Below, piece after piece: positions 27,903 to 36,930 of a stretch of 64,000 bases of DNA. Source of the stretch: Mesorhizobium helmanticense. Its GTDB lineage: Bacteria; Pseudomonadota; Alphaproteobacteria; Rhizobiales; Rhizobiaceae. The stretch lies in contig NZ_PZJX01000028.1 in assembly GCF_003034915.1 (NCBI RefSeq), positions 310,001-374,000 on the forward strand, in the 5' to 3' direction. The notes under the pieces were generated by a model. The model was not told the origin of the DNA. It was given only the letters and a program-made list of their open reading frames with translations, and ran no database searches. Both the position numbers and the translations under genes were made by a program. Position 1 is the stretch's first letter, and the number at the start of each line of letters is the position of its first letter.

Positions 27903-28793
27903 ATGACCGCGCACCAACGCCCGATCGCAAAAGAAAAGAAACGGGAGACTACCATTCGCAAGCCCCATCTGCGCGGCCGCGGGCCGCATTTCCCCTTGCT
28001 CGACACCATCGTGCAGTATGAGTTCGAACCAGGCTACGTCGCCTTCACCATGCCCTGCCCCAAGCGGCTGCGCGTGCAGGTCGGCTCGATGACCGTCGCC
28101 GACACGACCAAGGCGCTGGTCTTTTACGAATCCGATCATTTGCCAGTCTATTACTTTCCGATCGGCGACGTGCGCGAGGAGTTCCTGCTGCCAAGCCGGA
28201 CGACGACGGAGGATCCGTTCAAGGGTGTCGCCACGCACTACTCGCTGAATACCGGCATCACGCTGGTCGAGGACGGCGCCTGGCGCTATCTCGACCCGGT
28301 CAAGGGTTGCCCGCCAATAGCGGACTACATGTCGTTCACCTGGAGCAAGATGGGCCACTGGTTCGAGGAGGACGATGAAATCTTCGTCCATGCCCGCGAT
28401 CCGTTCCGCCGCGTCGACTGCCTGCCCTCATCGCGGCGCGTGCAGGTGATCCTCGACGGCGAGCAGGTGGCGGATTCACGGCGCGGTGTGTTCCTGTTCG
28501 AGACCGGGCATCCGGTGCGTCACTATTTGCCGATCTCCGACACCAGGCTCGATATGTTCGCGCCCAGCCGCTACATTTCGCGCTGCCCCTACAAAGGGAT
28601 CTCCAACTACTACCACGTGACGACTCCCAAGAAGCGCCACGAGAATCTCGTCTGGTACTATCCCGAGCCGGTGCACGAGGCCGAGCGCATCAAGGGGCTG
28701 GTGTGCTTCCACCACGAGCTGGTCGACAAGATCCTCGTCGACGGCGTCGAAATCCCCAAGGAATCCACGGCCGCGTCGGACGGTTATTTCTAA
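27903..28793 (+). CDS. Tandem DUF427 protein of unknown function
   Basis: The 296-residue protein contains two consecutive copies of the DUF427 fold. Copy 1 spans roughly residues 40-155 and copy 2 residues 165-285. Each shows the pattern ending FE(S/T)(D/G)H with PVYYFPIGDVR in the first and PVRHYLPISDTR in the second, then DPFKGVATHY and CPYKGISNYY. DUF427 has no assigned reaction that I can support. The gene follows a transporter binding-protein gene by two bases, so its product may act on the imported compound. ATG 27903 lacks a ribosome site; a GGGAG at 27943-27947 would suit an ATT at 27954. Confidence 0.75.
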   Translation: MTAHQRPIAKEKKRETTIRKPHLRGRGPHFPLLDTIVQYEFEPGYVAFTMPCPKRLRVQVGSMTVADTTKALVFYESDHLPVYYFPIGDVREEFLLPSRTTTEDPFKGVATHYSLNTGITLVEDGAWRYLDPVKGCPPIADYMSFTWSKMGHWFEEDDEIFVHARDPFRRVDCLPSSRRVQVILDGEQVADSRRGVFLFETGHPVRHYLPISDTRLDMFAPSRYISRCPYKGISNYYHVTTPKKRHENLVWYYPEPVHEAERIKGLVCFHHELVDKILVDGVEIPKESTAASDGYF

Positions 28794-28823
28794 GCTGTTC
28801 TCCCCAACGTCCGCTGAAATCCA

Positions 28824-28862
28824 ATAGCCGCAGTGACTGCAACGTGCAGTCGCTGGGGCTAT
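28824..28862 (+). other. Long hairpin after the DUF427 gene
   Basis: Eighteen positions on each side (28824-28841 with 28845-28862) pair around a three-base loop, with one mismatch and one G-U pair. It lies 30 bases past the DUF427 stop codon. There is no good T run (GCGTTTCGTC follows), so it may terminate weakly or protect the transcript end. The rest of the 258-base gap before the next gene shows nothing else clear. Confidence 0.5.
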
Positions 28863-29051
28863 GCGTTTCGTCGCATTGCAGTGATCCGATGCTGCCTCTC
28901 CACAAATCCCCGGTGTCGTTCGCGTTGCTGATACCGGCACCGCCTGTCGAGATTTTGCCGAATTGCCGATTGAAATATTTTTCAAATGGAAATAGGAATG
29001 TTCAAAAGATGAGTTCGGCGCGGCGGCGCGTCAGGAATTGGAGGAAGCGAC

Positions 29052-30374
29052 ATGTCCAATCCGCAATTCGCAGCGGAACTTTTGCAGCGCGCTGAAAAGC
29101 AGGGGCCGATCACCATCGGGCTTGCCGGCGCCGGGCAGATGGGCACCGACATCGTCGTCCAGGTGGCGCTGATGCCGGGCATGCGGATCGGCGCCATTTC
29201 AGAGGTAAGGCCGCAGGCGGCGATCGACGCGGCGCTGCTCGCAGGCCACGACCGCTCCGACATCGTGCAGGCGGCCAACGCCTCGGCGATCGACCGCGCC
29301 ATCGAGGCCGGCAAGATCGCGGTGACCGAGGACCTGCATGCACTCGCCGCCGCCGGCCGTATCGACGTCATCATCGACGCGACGGGCAACCCCAATATTG
29401 GCACGCTGTTTGCGCTGGAAGTGATGAAGAACGGCAAGCATGTCGTCATGCTGAATGTCGAGGCCGATATCACCATCGGGCGTTTCCTGAAGGAAGAAGC
29501 GCGCAAGGCCGGCGTCGTCTATACGGGCGCGGCCGGCGACGAGCCTGCATGCACTCTCGAGATCATCGGCTTTGCCCGGAGCCTCGGCTTCAACATCATT
29601 GCCGCCGGCAAGGGCAAGAACAATCCACTGAAGATCGACGCCATGCCCGCCGACTACGAGAAGGAGGCGAGCCAGCGCAACATGAATGCGCGCATGCTGG
29701 TCGAGTTCGTTGACGGCTCCAAGACGGCGATCGAAATGGTGGCGATCGCCAACGCCACCGGCCTGGTGCCCGACGTGCCGGGCATGCACGGTCCGACCGC
29801 GACGCTGGAGGAACTGGCCAGCGTGCTCTGCCCGCGCGAGGACGGTGGCGTGCTGCATCGCAAGGGCGTGGTCGATTATTCGATCGGCAAGGGCGTGGCG
29901 CCCGGCGTGTTCTGCATCATCGAGACCAGGCATCCGCGCGTGCTGGAACGCATGGTCGACCTCAAGGTCGGCAAGGGGCCCTATTTCACGATCTTCCGGC
30001 CCTACCATCTAACCAGCCTGGAAGTGCCGCTGTCGGCGGCGCGCGCCGTGGTCTACAAGCGCGCCGACATGGAGCCTCTCGACCATCCGGTGGCCGAGGC
30101 GGTGGCGGTTGCCAAGAGCGACCTTGGGCTCGGGCAATCGCTCGGCATGATCGGCGAGAACGACTATCGCGGATTTGCCATGACCTGGGAGGATGCGCGC
30201 GCCAAGGGCGCGCTGCCGATCGGCATTGCCGAACGCGCCAAGGTGGTCAAGCCGGTCAAGACAGGCGACTTCCTCACCTATGAAAATTGTGTACCCGACG
30301 ATTCGATGGTGATAACCCAGATCCGCCGTCGTCTCGACCAGTCGGACGGACGGTTCGTTACCAACGCTGCCTGA
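29052..30374 (+). CDS. NAD(P)-dependent oxidoreductase with homoserine-dehydrogenase-like N-terminus and SAF domain
   Basis: The 440-residue protein begins with a Rossmann fold (IGLAGAGQMGTDIVVQ, near residue 22), followed by a homoserine-dehydrogenase-like region with VIIDATGNPNIG, and ends in a SAF-type domain after about residue 345. This architecture occurs next to sugar or polyol transport genes in several rhizobia, where the exact reaction is not settled to my knowledge. The gene begins with GGAGG upstream of ATG 29052 and is followed 21 bases later by a FGGY kinase. Oxidation of a phosphorylated or free polyol or sugar acid is the likely role, but this is inference. Confidence 0.75.
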   Translation: MSNPQFAAELLQRAEKQGPITIGLAGAGQMGTDIVVQVALMPGMRIGAISEVRPQAAIDAALLAGHDRSDIVQAANASAIDRAIEAGKIAVTEDLHALAAAGRIDVIIDATGNPNIGTLFALEVMKNGKHVVMLNVEADITIGRFLKEEARKAGVVYTGAAGDEPACTLEIIGFARSLGFNIIAAGKGKNNPLKIDAMPADYEKEASQRNMNARMLVEFVDGSKTAIEMVAIANATGLVPDVPGMHGPTATLEELASVLCPREDGGVLHRKGVVDYSIGKGVAPGVFCIIETRHPRVLERMVDLKVGKGPYFTIFRPYHLTSLEVPLSAARAVVYKRADMEPLDHPVAEAVAVAKSDLGLGQSLGMIGENDYRGFAMTWEDARAKGALPIGIAERAKVVKPVKTGDFLTYENCVPDDSMVITQIRRRLDQSDGRFVTNAA

Positions 30375-30395
30375 TCTTCACCGGATCCCCGCCTG

Positions 30396-31898
30396 ATGGA
30401 CGATGTCGTAATCGGGATCGACGCCTCGACGACGGCCGTGAAGGCGATCGCCTTCACGCGTGACGGCAAGGAACTGTTCCAAGCGCGCGAAATCTATCCG
30501 CTTTCCAATCCCAGACCAGGCCATTTCGAGCAGGATGCCGAACTTTGGTGGGCAGCACTGCTGGGCGCGCTGAGGCAGGTCACCGATGCGGTCGGCGCCG
30601 AGCGCGTGGCAGCGATTGCCGTCGCCCACCAGCGCGAAACCTTCACCCTGATCGACAGCACCGGTAAGCCGCTCATTCCGGCGATCCTGTGGCTCGATGA
30701 GCGCGCACGCCCGCAAGTCGCGCGGCTTTCGGCCGAGCTCGGCCGCGAGGCGATCCGCGACTGGAGCGGCAAGCCGCCGGATCCGACGCCGGCGCTCTAC
30801 GCCATCGCCTGGCTGGCCGAACACCAGCCGCAGGTGCTCTCCAAGGCGGCGGCACTTGTCGATGTGCACGGCTTCTTCGTCCACCGGCTGACCGGACGGC
30901 TGGTCACCAGCACGGCAAGCGCCGACCCGCTCGGGCTTCTCGATGTCGAGAACGGCACCTGGCATCCGCGCCTTGTCGCGGCCGCCGGGCTGCGGCCAGA
31001 GCAACTGCCGGAGCTTGTCGGGCCGAGCGAAATCTGCGGCGGCCTGACTGGAAGCGTTGCCCGAACGACCGGCCTCAGGGCCGGAACGCCTGTCGTCGCC
31101 GGCGCCGGCGATGGCCAGGCGATGGGCTTGGGTATGGGCGTCCATGGCGCGGGCAAGAGCTACCTCTCGCTCGGCTCCGGTGTCGTCAGCGGCTGCCATT
31201 CCGGCACGGTCACCACGTCGGATGCATTTCGGACTCTGGTCTCGCCCACCGGTTCGGGATTCATGCTGGAGACAGTGCTGCGCTCGGGCATGCAACTGGT
31301 CGACTGGATCGTGCGCACGACCGGCGCGGCCTCCGCGGCGACGCTAGAGAAGGCGGCGGTCGATGTCGCCGCCGGCAGCGACGGTCTGCTTGTCATGCCC
31401 TACTGGGCCGGCGTCATGAGCCCCTATTGGGATGGTGCGGCGCGCGGCGCGATTGTCGGCCTGTCGCTCGACCATGAGCCGAAGCATCTTTTCCGCGCCG
31501 TATTGGAAGGCATCGCCTTCGAGCAGGCGATCGCCAGCGAAGCGATGGAAGCGCAAGCTGGCGGCAAGCCAACGGTGATGATCGCGGCCGGCGGCGGCAC
31601 CAATTCGGCGCTGCTGATGCGCATCATGGCAAGTGTGCTGGAACGACCGCTCTCCATCTCGCCGGTCAACGAAGCTGCTGCCCTTGGCGCCGCCATGCTT
31701 GCAGCCTCGGCGATCGGATGGTTTGCCTCGCCCGAGTCCGCGGCGGAAGCGATGACGGCAGCACCGACCAGGCATGTCGACCCGGTCGGCGAACTGGTCC
31801 CCTTCTACCGCACGCGCAAAGAAATCTACCGCGACCTGTACCACGCGACGCGCGAGATCCACGCCCGGCTTGGTGAAGTTGGGCACTCGGCACCGTGA
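30396..31898 (+). CDS. FGGY-family carbohydrate kinase (xylulokinase-like)
   Basis: This 500-residue kinase has the two actin-like domains of the FGGY family: the N-terminal phosphate loop GIDASTTAVKAI at about residues 7-18, the middle AGAGDGQAMGLGMG near residue 235, and the C-terminal adenosine site AGGGTNSALLMRIMASVL near residue 395. It would phosphorylate an imported sugar or polyol before the dehydrogenase steps. It is downstream of the SAF-domain oxidoreductase and convergent with the SorC regulator gene, from which 44 bases separate it. The exact substrate is not visible; xylulose-like ketoses and tetritols are both handled by relatives. Confidence 0.88.
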   Translation: MDDVVIGIDASTTAVKAIAFTRDGKELFQAREIYPLSNPRPGHFEQDAELWWAALLGALRQVTDAVGAERVAAIAVAHQRETFTLIDSTGKPLIPAILWLDERARPQVARLSAELGREAIRDWSGKPPDPTPALYAIAWLAEHQPQVLSKAAALVDVHGFFVHRLTGRLVTSTASADPLGLLDVENGTWHPRLVAAAGLRPEQLPELVGPSEICGGLTGSVARTTGLRAGTPVVAGAGDGQAMGLGMGVHGAGKSYLSLGSGVVSGCHSGTVTTSDAFRTLVSPTGSGFMLETVLRSGMQLVDWIVRTTGAASAATLEKAAVDVAAGSDGLLVMPYWAGVMSPYWDGAARGAIVGLSLDHEPKHLFRAVLEGIAFEQAIASEAMEAQAGGKPTVMIAAGGGTNSALLMRIMASVLERPLSISPVNEAAALGAAMLAASAIGWFASPESAAEAMTAAPTRHVDPVGELVPFYRTRKEIYRDLYHATREIHARLGEVGHSAP

Positions 31899-31942
31899 GA
31901 TAATGGCAGGACAGAGGGGCCTCCGGCGTAAGGGTTCAAGCC

Positions 31943-32905
31943 CTACCGGCCCAGCAGGCCCTTGGCCGCATCCTCATCGGTGATCAGCACCGAGATCCTG
32001 GCGTTGGCAAGGGCGGCGCGCATGACGGCCACCTTCTCCTGTCCGCCCGAAACCAGGATGATGTTGGGAATGTCGGAGAGGTCCTGCAGCGGATATGCGC
32101 AGACCCGGCGATTGACCTCATGGTCGACCGGGCGGCCTTCGGCATCGATGAAATGGCACAATACATCGCCGACGGCGCCGGCTGCCTGCAGTTCCTCAAG
32201 CTCGCTCGGCTTGATGAAGCCATAATTGGCGATCGGGCTGTCATTGGAGAAGGAGCCGACGCTAAGCACGGCGATGTTCGCCCGGCGCGCACGGAAGACG
32301 ACATCCTGGACGCTGCGCTGGCTCATGAAGGCATCGCGCTGCTCCGGCCGGTCGGCATAGACCGGCACCGGCAGCAGGAAACATTCGGCGCCGATCTTCT
32401 CGGCGAACTCCCAGGCGCTTTCGGTCGGGTTGAGCGGCTGCGCGTGGGTGAGACCACCGAGCATGGAAACCACCGTCGTCCTGGCGATCGGCCGGCGCGG
32501 CAGTTCCTTGATGGCGAATTTGAGCGTGCGGCCCCAGCCGAGCGCAATGACATCGCCGGCATTCACATTGTCGGCCAGATAGGTGGCGGCGGCGTGGCCA
32601 ATCATGAGCGGTGCGTTGCTACGGTCGGCGGCCGACGGCACGACGACCGCTTGCGTCAGGCCGAAGCGCTGCTTCAGGCTCTCCTCGAGCTGCACGCATT
32701 CGACGACGCTGTCCCGGATGCGGAACTGGACGATGCCCTCCTCGCGGGCGGCTGAAAGGATGCGATGCACCTTGATGCGGCCGACGCCGAGAATCTCGGA
32801 AATCCTCTCCTGCGTCAGGCCTTCGACATAATAGTGCCAGGCGGCGCGGGCCTTGAGCTCGGCATCCGGAAAGCGCGAAGCTTTTTCGTTCTCGATCACC
32901 GCCAT
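31943..32905 (-). CDS. SorC-family sugar-responsive regulator
   Basis: The 320-residue protein has an N-terminal helix-turn-helix (LTQERISEILGVGRIKVHRI, about residues 30-49) and the sugar-binding SorC domain, with GHAAATYLADNV and IALGWGRTLKF typical of the phospho-sugar site. It is divergent from the transporter genes at 33211, with a set of TGAACA half sites between them, so it probably controls that operon and possibly the kinase genes. ATG 32905 is preceded by GGAGGG. The effector is likely a phosphorylated sugar made by the FGGY kinase. Confidence 0.9.
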   Translation of the reverse strand: MAVIENEKASRFPDAELKARAAWHYYVEGLTQERISEILGVGRIKVHRILSAAREEGIVQFRIRDSVVECVQLEESLKQRFGLTQAVVVPSAADRSNAPLMIGHAAATYLADNVNAGDVIALGWGRTLKFAIKELPRRPIARTTVVSMLGGLTHAQPLNPTESAWEFAEKIGAECFLLPVPVYADRPEQRDAFMSQRSVQDVVFRARRANIAVLSVGSFSNDSPIANYGFIKPSELEELQAAGAVGDVLCHFIDAEGRPVDHEVNRRVCAYPLQDLSDIPNIILVSGGQEKVAVMRAALANARISVLITDEDAAKGLLGR

Positions 32906-33081
32906 CCTCGTGCCCTCCCACGGCTGCCAACAGCCGTCTTACCTTGTCCCGGCCGCCGTCCACCCATGATCGGGAGACGTGCGAACCGGGGAACGCGATT
33001 CCGGCAAGGCATCATGCCTTTGACTTCCGTGGAGGGCAAACCGCCTTGCGGTCGAACCGCCGTCGAATGGCGCAACGGCCC

Positions 33082-33143
33082 TTGACAATTTTCTAATGAA
33101 CAGTTTAGCTGAACAAAATTGCATATCAAAGATAAATTGTTCA
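33082..33143 (+). promoter_or_regulatory. Promoter and SorC operator region for the sugar transporter operon
   Basis: TTGACA at 33082-33087 is a perfect -35 hexamer, with a weak -10 (TTAGCT) 17 bases further on. Three TGAACA-like half sites surround it: ATGAACA at 33096-33102, TGAACAAAATT at 33110-33120 and the inverted AATTGTTCA at 33135-33143. Their position between the divergent regulator and transporter genes suggests SorC binding. Confidence 0.55.
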
Positions 33144-33210
33144 CAGGGAGGCGCCTGGTGAACAAAGGCAGCCGGCGACGCATCGCCTGCTTGCTGGTGG
33201 AGGAGACGAC

Positions 33211-34215
33211 GTGGCTGTGAGCAACGATGCGAGCGATTTGAAAGCCGGCGCACAGGCCGCGACCGGCGCGAAGCTTTCGGCGCTGTTCGCCGGAACCATG
33301 GGACCGCTAATCGGTCTGGTACTACTTTGCCTGGCGCTGACGCTAACCACCGATACGTTCCTGACGGTGCGCAATATCCTCAATGTGCTCGACCAGATCA
33401 CCGTGCTCGGCATCATGGCGATCGGCATGACGCTGGTCATCCTGGTCGGCGGCATCGACCTCTCCGTCGGTTCCGTGCTGGCGCTCGCCGCCATGGTAAT
33501 GGGTTTTGTCGCCCACCCGGACTATCTCAATCTCGGCATGCCGGCCGGCATTGTCGTAGCGCTCGTCGTGGCCGGCCTTTGCGGGCTTGTCTCCGGCCTT
33601 TTGGTGACGGTGACGAAACTGCCGCCCTTCATCGCGACGCTGGCGATGATGTCGGTGGCGCGTGGCCTCGGCAATATGATCACCGACGGCTCGCAGATCG
33701 TCGGCTTTCCCGACTGGTTCACCAGCCTGTCGATCACCCGTCATTTCGGTTTCCTGTCGGTCACCGTCGGACTGATGATCGTGCTGGCGATCATCTTCGC
33801 CATCTTCCTCAACTATCGCGCCACCGGCCGCAGCCTCTATGCGATCGGGGGCAGCGCCGAGGTCGCCCGGCTCTCCGGCATACCGGTGAAGTCGCTGACC
33901 AACTGGGTCTACGCGACCTGCGGTGTGCTCGCCGGTCTCGCCGGCATCGTGCTGGCGGCGCGGCTTGATTCCGTGCAGCCGAGCTCTGGCCTCGGCTATG
34001 AGCTCGACACGATCGCGGCGGTGGTGATCGGTGGCGCCAGCCTCTCGGGCGGCGTCGGCTCGATCGGCGGCACCGCCATCGGCGTGCTCATCATCGGCGT
34101 GCTGCGCAACGGGCTCAACCTGCTCGGCGTCTCGCCCTTCATCCAGCAGGTGGTGATCGGCGTGGTGATCGCGCTGGCGGTCGCCACCGACACCTGGCGG
34201 CGTAGAGCGCAGTGA
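33211..34215 (+). CDS. Sugar ABC transporter permease (RbsC type)
   Basis: This 334-residue permease has the CUT2 features: many hydrophobic helices, the motif LVGGIDLSVGSVLALAAMVM near residue 80 and GGASLSGGVGSIGGTAIGVL near residue 272. It starts at GTG 33211 with an excellent GGAGGAG site (33199-33205). It is the first gene of the transporter operon, an unusual order, since the binding-protein gene more often comes first. The partner binding protein and double ATPase follow. Confidence 0.92.
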   Translation: MAVSNDASDLKAGAQAATGAKLSALFAGTMGPLIGLVLLCLALTLTTDTFLTVRNILNVLDQITVLGIMAIGMTLVILVGGIDLSVGSVLALAAMVMGFVAHPDYLNLGMPAGIVVALVVAGLCGLVSGLLVTVTKLPPFIATLAMMSVARGLGNMITDGSQIVGFPDWFTSLSITRHFGFLSVTVGLMIVLAIIFAIFLNYRATGRSLYAIGGSAEVARLSGIPVKSLTNWVYATCGVLAGLAGIVLAARLDSVQPSSGLGYELDTIAAVVIGGASLSGGVGSIGGTAIGVLIIGVLRNGLNLLGVSPFIQQVVIGVVIALAVATDTWRRRAQ

Positions 34216-34330
34216 GAATTCGCTTGGGCTATCCGGGCGGAAACGGATCGGTCGATCCGAGACTGGGAATGTTCGGCCGAGGCGCCGCGATGCGCCGGCA
34301 GGACAGATTGAACATCAACGGAGGAAACAC

Positions 34331-35269
34331 ATGCTGACCAAACGTTCATTGCTGCTTGCCGCCGCGGCGGTCATTCCGCTCATAGGACTGACCAACATGG
34401 CTTCGGCCAAGGAAGCCAAGAAACTCGGCCTCGCCGTCGCCAATCTGCAGGCCGACTTCTTCAACCAGATCAAGCAGTCCGTCGAAGCCTACGCCAAGGA
34501 AAAGGGCATCGAAGTCGTCACCGTCGACGCCAAGGGCGATTCGGCGACGCAGGTCAGCCAGGTGCAGGACCTGATCACGCAGAACATCGACGCGCTGATC
34601 TATATCCCGGCCGGCGCCACCGCCGCGACCGTGCCGACCAAGACCGCCAAGGCTGCCGGCATTCCGGTCGTCAATGTCGACCGCAATGCCGACGGCGCGC
34701 CGGGCGACACCTTCATCGCCACCAACAGCGTCGCCTCGGCCAAGGCGGTGTGCGACTACATCGCCAAGCAGGCCGGCGGCAAGGGTGAAATGATCATCAT
34801 CCATGGCCAGAAGGGCACGACGCCGGAGGTCGACCGTTCGAAGGGCTGCGGCGAGGCACTGGCCGCCTATCCCGACGTCAAGGTGGTCGGCGAGTTGTGG
34901 AGCGAAGGCTGGCACCAGGACGAAGGCTTCAAGCTGACGCAGGATCTGCTGCAGTCGCATCCCGACGTGTCGATCGTCTTCGGCCAGGCCGACGCGCTGG
35001 CGCTGGGTGCGGCGCAAGCGGTCAAGGTCGCCAATCCCGGCCACAAGGTCTGGGTTGCCGGTTTTGACGGCGACGTGGCGGCGCTCAAGGCGCTCAAGGA
35101 CGGCGTCTTCGACGTGACCGCGACGCAGCAGACGCAAGGCATGGGCCGGCTCGCCGTCGAGGCGGCGATCAAACTGGTGGCCGGCGAAACCATTCCCGCC
35201 GAACAGCTGCAGGACGCGACGCTGACGACCAAGGACAATGTCGAGCAGTTCATCGCCAAGCATCCCTGA
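34331..35269 (+). CDS. Sugar ABC transporter substrate-binding protein (RbsB type)
   Basis: The 312-residue ribose-type binding protein has a signal peptide up to about residue 26 (ASA cleavage) and family blocks such as QNIDALIYIPAGA, GIPVVNVDRNADG and WVAGFDGDVAALKALKDG. GGAGG precedes ATG 34331. Its close similarity to ribose/allose-binding proteins suggests a pentose, hexose or polyol ligand; the arginine and aspartate of the hinge region are present (NVDRN). It lies between the permease and ATPase genes. Confidence 0.92.
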   Translation: MLTKRSLLLAAAAVIPLIGLTNMASAKEAKKLGLAVANLQADFFNQIKQSVEAYAKEKGIEVVTVDAKGDSATQVSQVQDLITQNIDALIYIPAGATAATVPTKTAKAAGIPVVNVDRNADGAPGDTFIATNSVASAKAVCDYIAKQAGGKGEMIIIHGQKGTTPEVDRSKGCGEALAAYPDVKVVGELWSEGWHQDEGFKLTQDLLQSHPDVSIVFGQADALALGAAQAVKVANPGHKVWVAGFDGDVAALKALKDGVFDVTATQQTQGMGRLAVEAAIKLVAGETIPAEQLQDATLTTKDNVEQFIAKHP

Positions 35270-35294
35270 GATTTGAGAGTTGACGAGCGCGACG

Positions 35295-36803
35295 ATGCCT
35301 CCTGTTCCTCACCACGGCGGAAGCCCGCACAACGGGCTCTTCGTCAACGCACTCTGCAAGAGCTACGGACCGGTCCAGGTCCTGGCCGATGCGAGCTTCG
35401 AGGTGCGGCCGGGCGAGGTCGTGGCGCTGCTCGGCGAGAACGGCGCCGGCAAGTCGACCCTCTCGAACATCATAGCCGGTTCGACCAAGCCCGATGCCGG
35501 CACCATCATTTGGCGGGGGAACCCCTATTCCCCCGCCTCCCCCGCCGCGGCCATCGATGCCGGCGTCGGCATGATCCACCAGGAACTGAAGCTGCTGCCG
35601 GACCTGTCGGTGGCGGAGAACGTCTATGTTGGGCGCCTGCCGATGCGCGGCGGCCGCATCGACCGCGCGGCGATGAACGCACGGGCCTCGGCGCAACTGA
35701 AGCGCCTTGGCCTCGATGTCTCGCCGGAACGCAAGGTGCGCACGCTGCGCATCGCCGCCCAGCAGCAGGTCGAGATCGCCAAGGCGCTGACGCTGAATGC
35801 CGAGCTGCTGATCTTCGACGAACCGACGGCCGCCCTTGGCGGCGAGGAAACGGAACTCCTGTTCAAGCAGATCCGCAAGCTCAAGGCGGAAGGCATGTCC
35901 TTCATCTATATCAGCCACCGTCTCGACGAGATCGCCGAGATCGCCGACCGCGTCGTGGTGATGCGCGACGGGCGCATCGTCGCCCGGCACGAGCGCGCCG
36001 ACATTCCGGTGCGCGCGATAGTCGAGCAGATGGTCGGCCGCTCGGTCGAGCGGATGTTCCCGCAACTGTCGCCGCCGGGCGACCAGACGCTGCTCGAGGT
36101 CGAAAACCTGTCCTCGCCGGAGAAGAGCTTCAACAATGTGAACTTCTCGGTCAGGGCTGGCGAGATCCTCGGCATTGCCGGGCTGATCGGCGCCGGACGC
36201 ACGGAACTGGTGCGGGCGATCGCCGGCGCCGATCCAATCTCGTCGGGCTCGGTGCGCGTTGCCGGCAAGCCGGTGCATCTCAATGGCCCGGCGGCGGCGA
36301 TCAAGGCCGGCGTCGTGCTGGTGCCGGAGGACCGCAAGGCGCAAGGCGTGGTGCTCGACCAGACCATCGGCGAGAATCTGGCGTTCGGCAATTTCGACCA
36401 CGTCGCGCCGAAGGGCTGGGTGTTTCCCAAGGCGGTGCAGAAATTCGCCGAGGCCGGTATCTCCAGGCTCGGCGTCAAGGGCAAACCAAACCAGGCGGTC
36501 AGCAAGCTTTCCGGCGGCAACCAGCAGAAGGTGATCATCGCCAAATGGGTGGCGCGGCCGCCCAAGGTGTTCATCCTCGACGAGCCGACGCGCGGCATCG
36601 ATGTCGGCGCGCGTGCCGCAATCTACGATGTGATTGCCGACCTCGCCCGCTCCGGCATGGCAGTGGTGGTGGTGAGCTCCGACCTCGAGGAGGTGCTTGG
36701 CCTGTCGCATCGCGTGCTGGTGCTGAGCCGCGGCCGCCAGCGCGGCATCCTCGACCGCAGCGAGGCCAGCAATGTCGCCGTGATGGAACTGGCGACGAGC
36801 TAA
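35295..36803 (+). CDS. Sugar ABC transporter ATPase, two-domain (RbsA type)
   Basis: With ATG 35295 this is a 502-residue protein carrying two ATPase domains. The first is canonical: Walker A GENGAGKST near residue 51 and Walker B LLIFDEPTAALG; its signature region is degenerate (LRIAAQQQVEIA). The second has a degenerate Walker A (GLIGAGRTE) and an intact signature LSGGNQQK with Walker B FILDEPTRGID, the usual asymmetry of RbsA-type proteins. TTG 35280 would add five residues but has no room for a ribosome site. It is the third gene of the operon and is followed by a terminator-like hairpin before the dehydrogenases. Confidence 0.92.
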   Translation: MPPVPHHGGSPHNGLFVNALCKSYGPVQVLADASFEVRPGEVVALLGENGAGKSTLSNIIAGSTKPDAGTIIWRGNPYSPASPAAAIDAGVGMIHQELKLLPDLSVAENVYVGRLPMRGGRIDRAAMNARASAQLKRLGLDVSPERKVRTLRIAAQQQVEIAKALTLNAELLIFDEPTAALGGEETELLFKQIRKLKAEGMSFIYISHRLDEIAEIADRVVVMRDGRIVARHERADIPVRAIVEQMVGRSVERMFPQLSPPGDQTLLEVENLSSPEKSFNNVNFSVRAGEILGIAGLIGAGRTELVRAIAGADPISSGSVRVAGKPVHLNGPAAAIKAGVVLVPEDRKAQGVVLDQTIGENLAFGNFDHVAPKGWVFPKAVQKFAEAGISRLGVKGKPNQAVSKLSGGNQQKVIIAKWVARPPKVFILDEPTRGIDVGARAAIYDVIADLARSGMAVVVVSSDLEEVLGLSHRVLVLSRGRQRGILDRSEASNVAVMELATS

Positions 36804-36861
36804 AAGCAAGGAATCGAAACAAAGCGCAGCAGGTGATACCCTCCCAGGCACCGGACCGCGC

Positions 36862-36893
36862 GGGGCGCCAGCAGAACTGGCGCCCCTTCATTT
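36862..36893 (+). terminator. Terminator-like hairpin between transporter and dehydrogenase genes
   Basis: A perfect ten-base-pair stem (36862-36871 with 36877-36886) with a five-base loop is followed by TTCATTT. The tail is only partly T-rich, so it may act as a partial terminator or attenuator that lowers expression of the two dehydrogenases downstream. Confidence 0.55.
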
Positions 36894-36930
36894 CAGGGAG
36901 ATGCGGCGGTTGGAGGAGAGGAAACCGACG

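Noticed and set aside
31921..31955. tRNA-like 3' end (AGGGTTCAAGCCCT) between the kinase and SorC genes
   Set aside because: The T-arm-like stem is only four pairs, no acceptor, D or anticodon arms can be formed, and part of it is the SorC coding end. It is probably chance.
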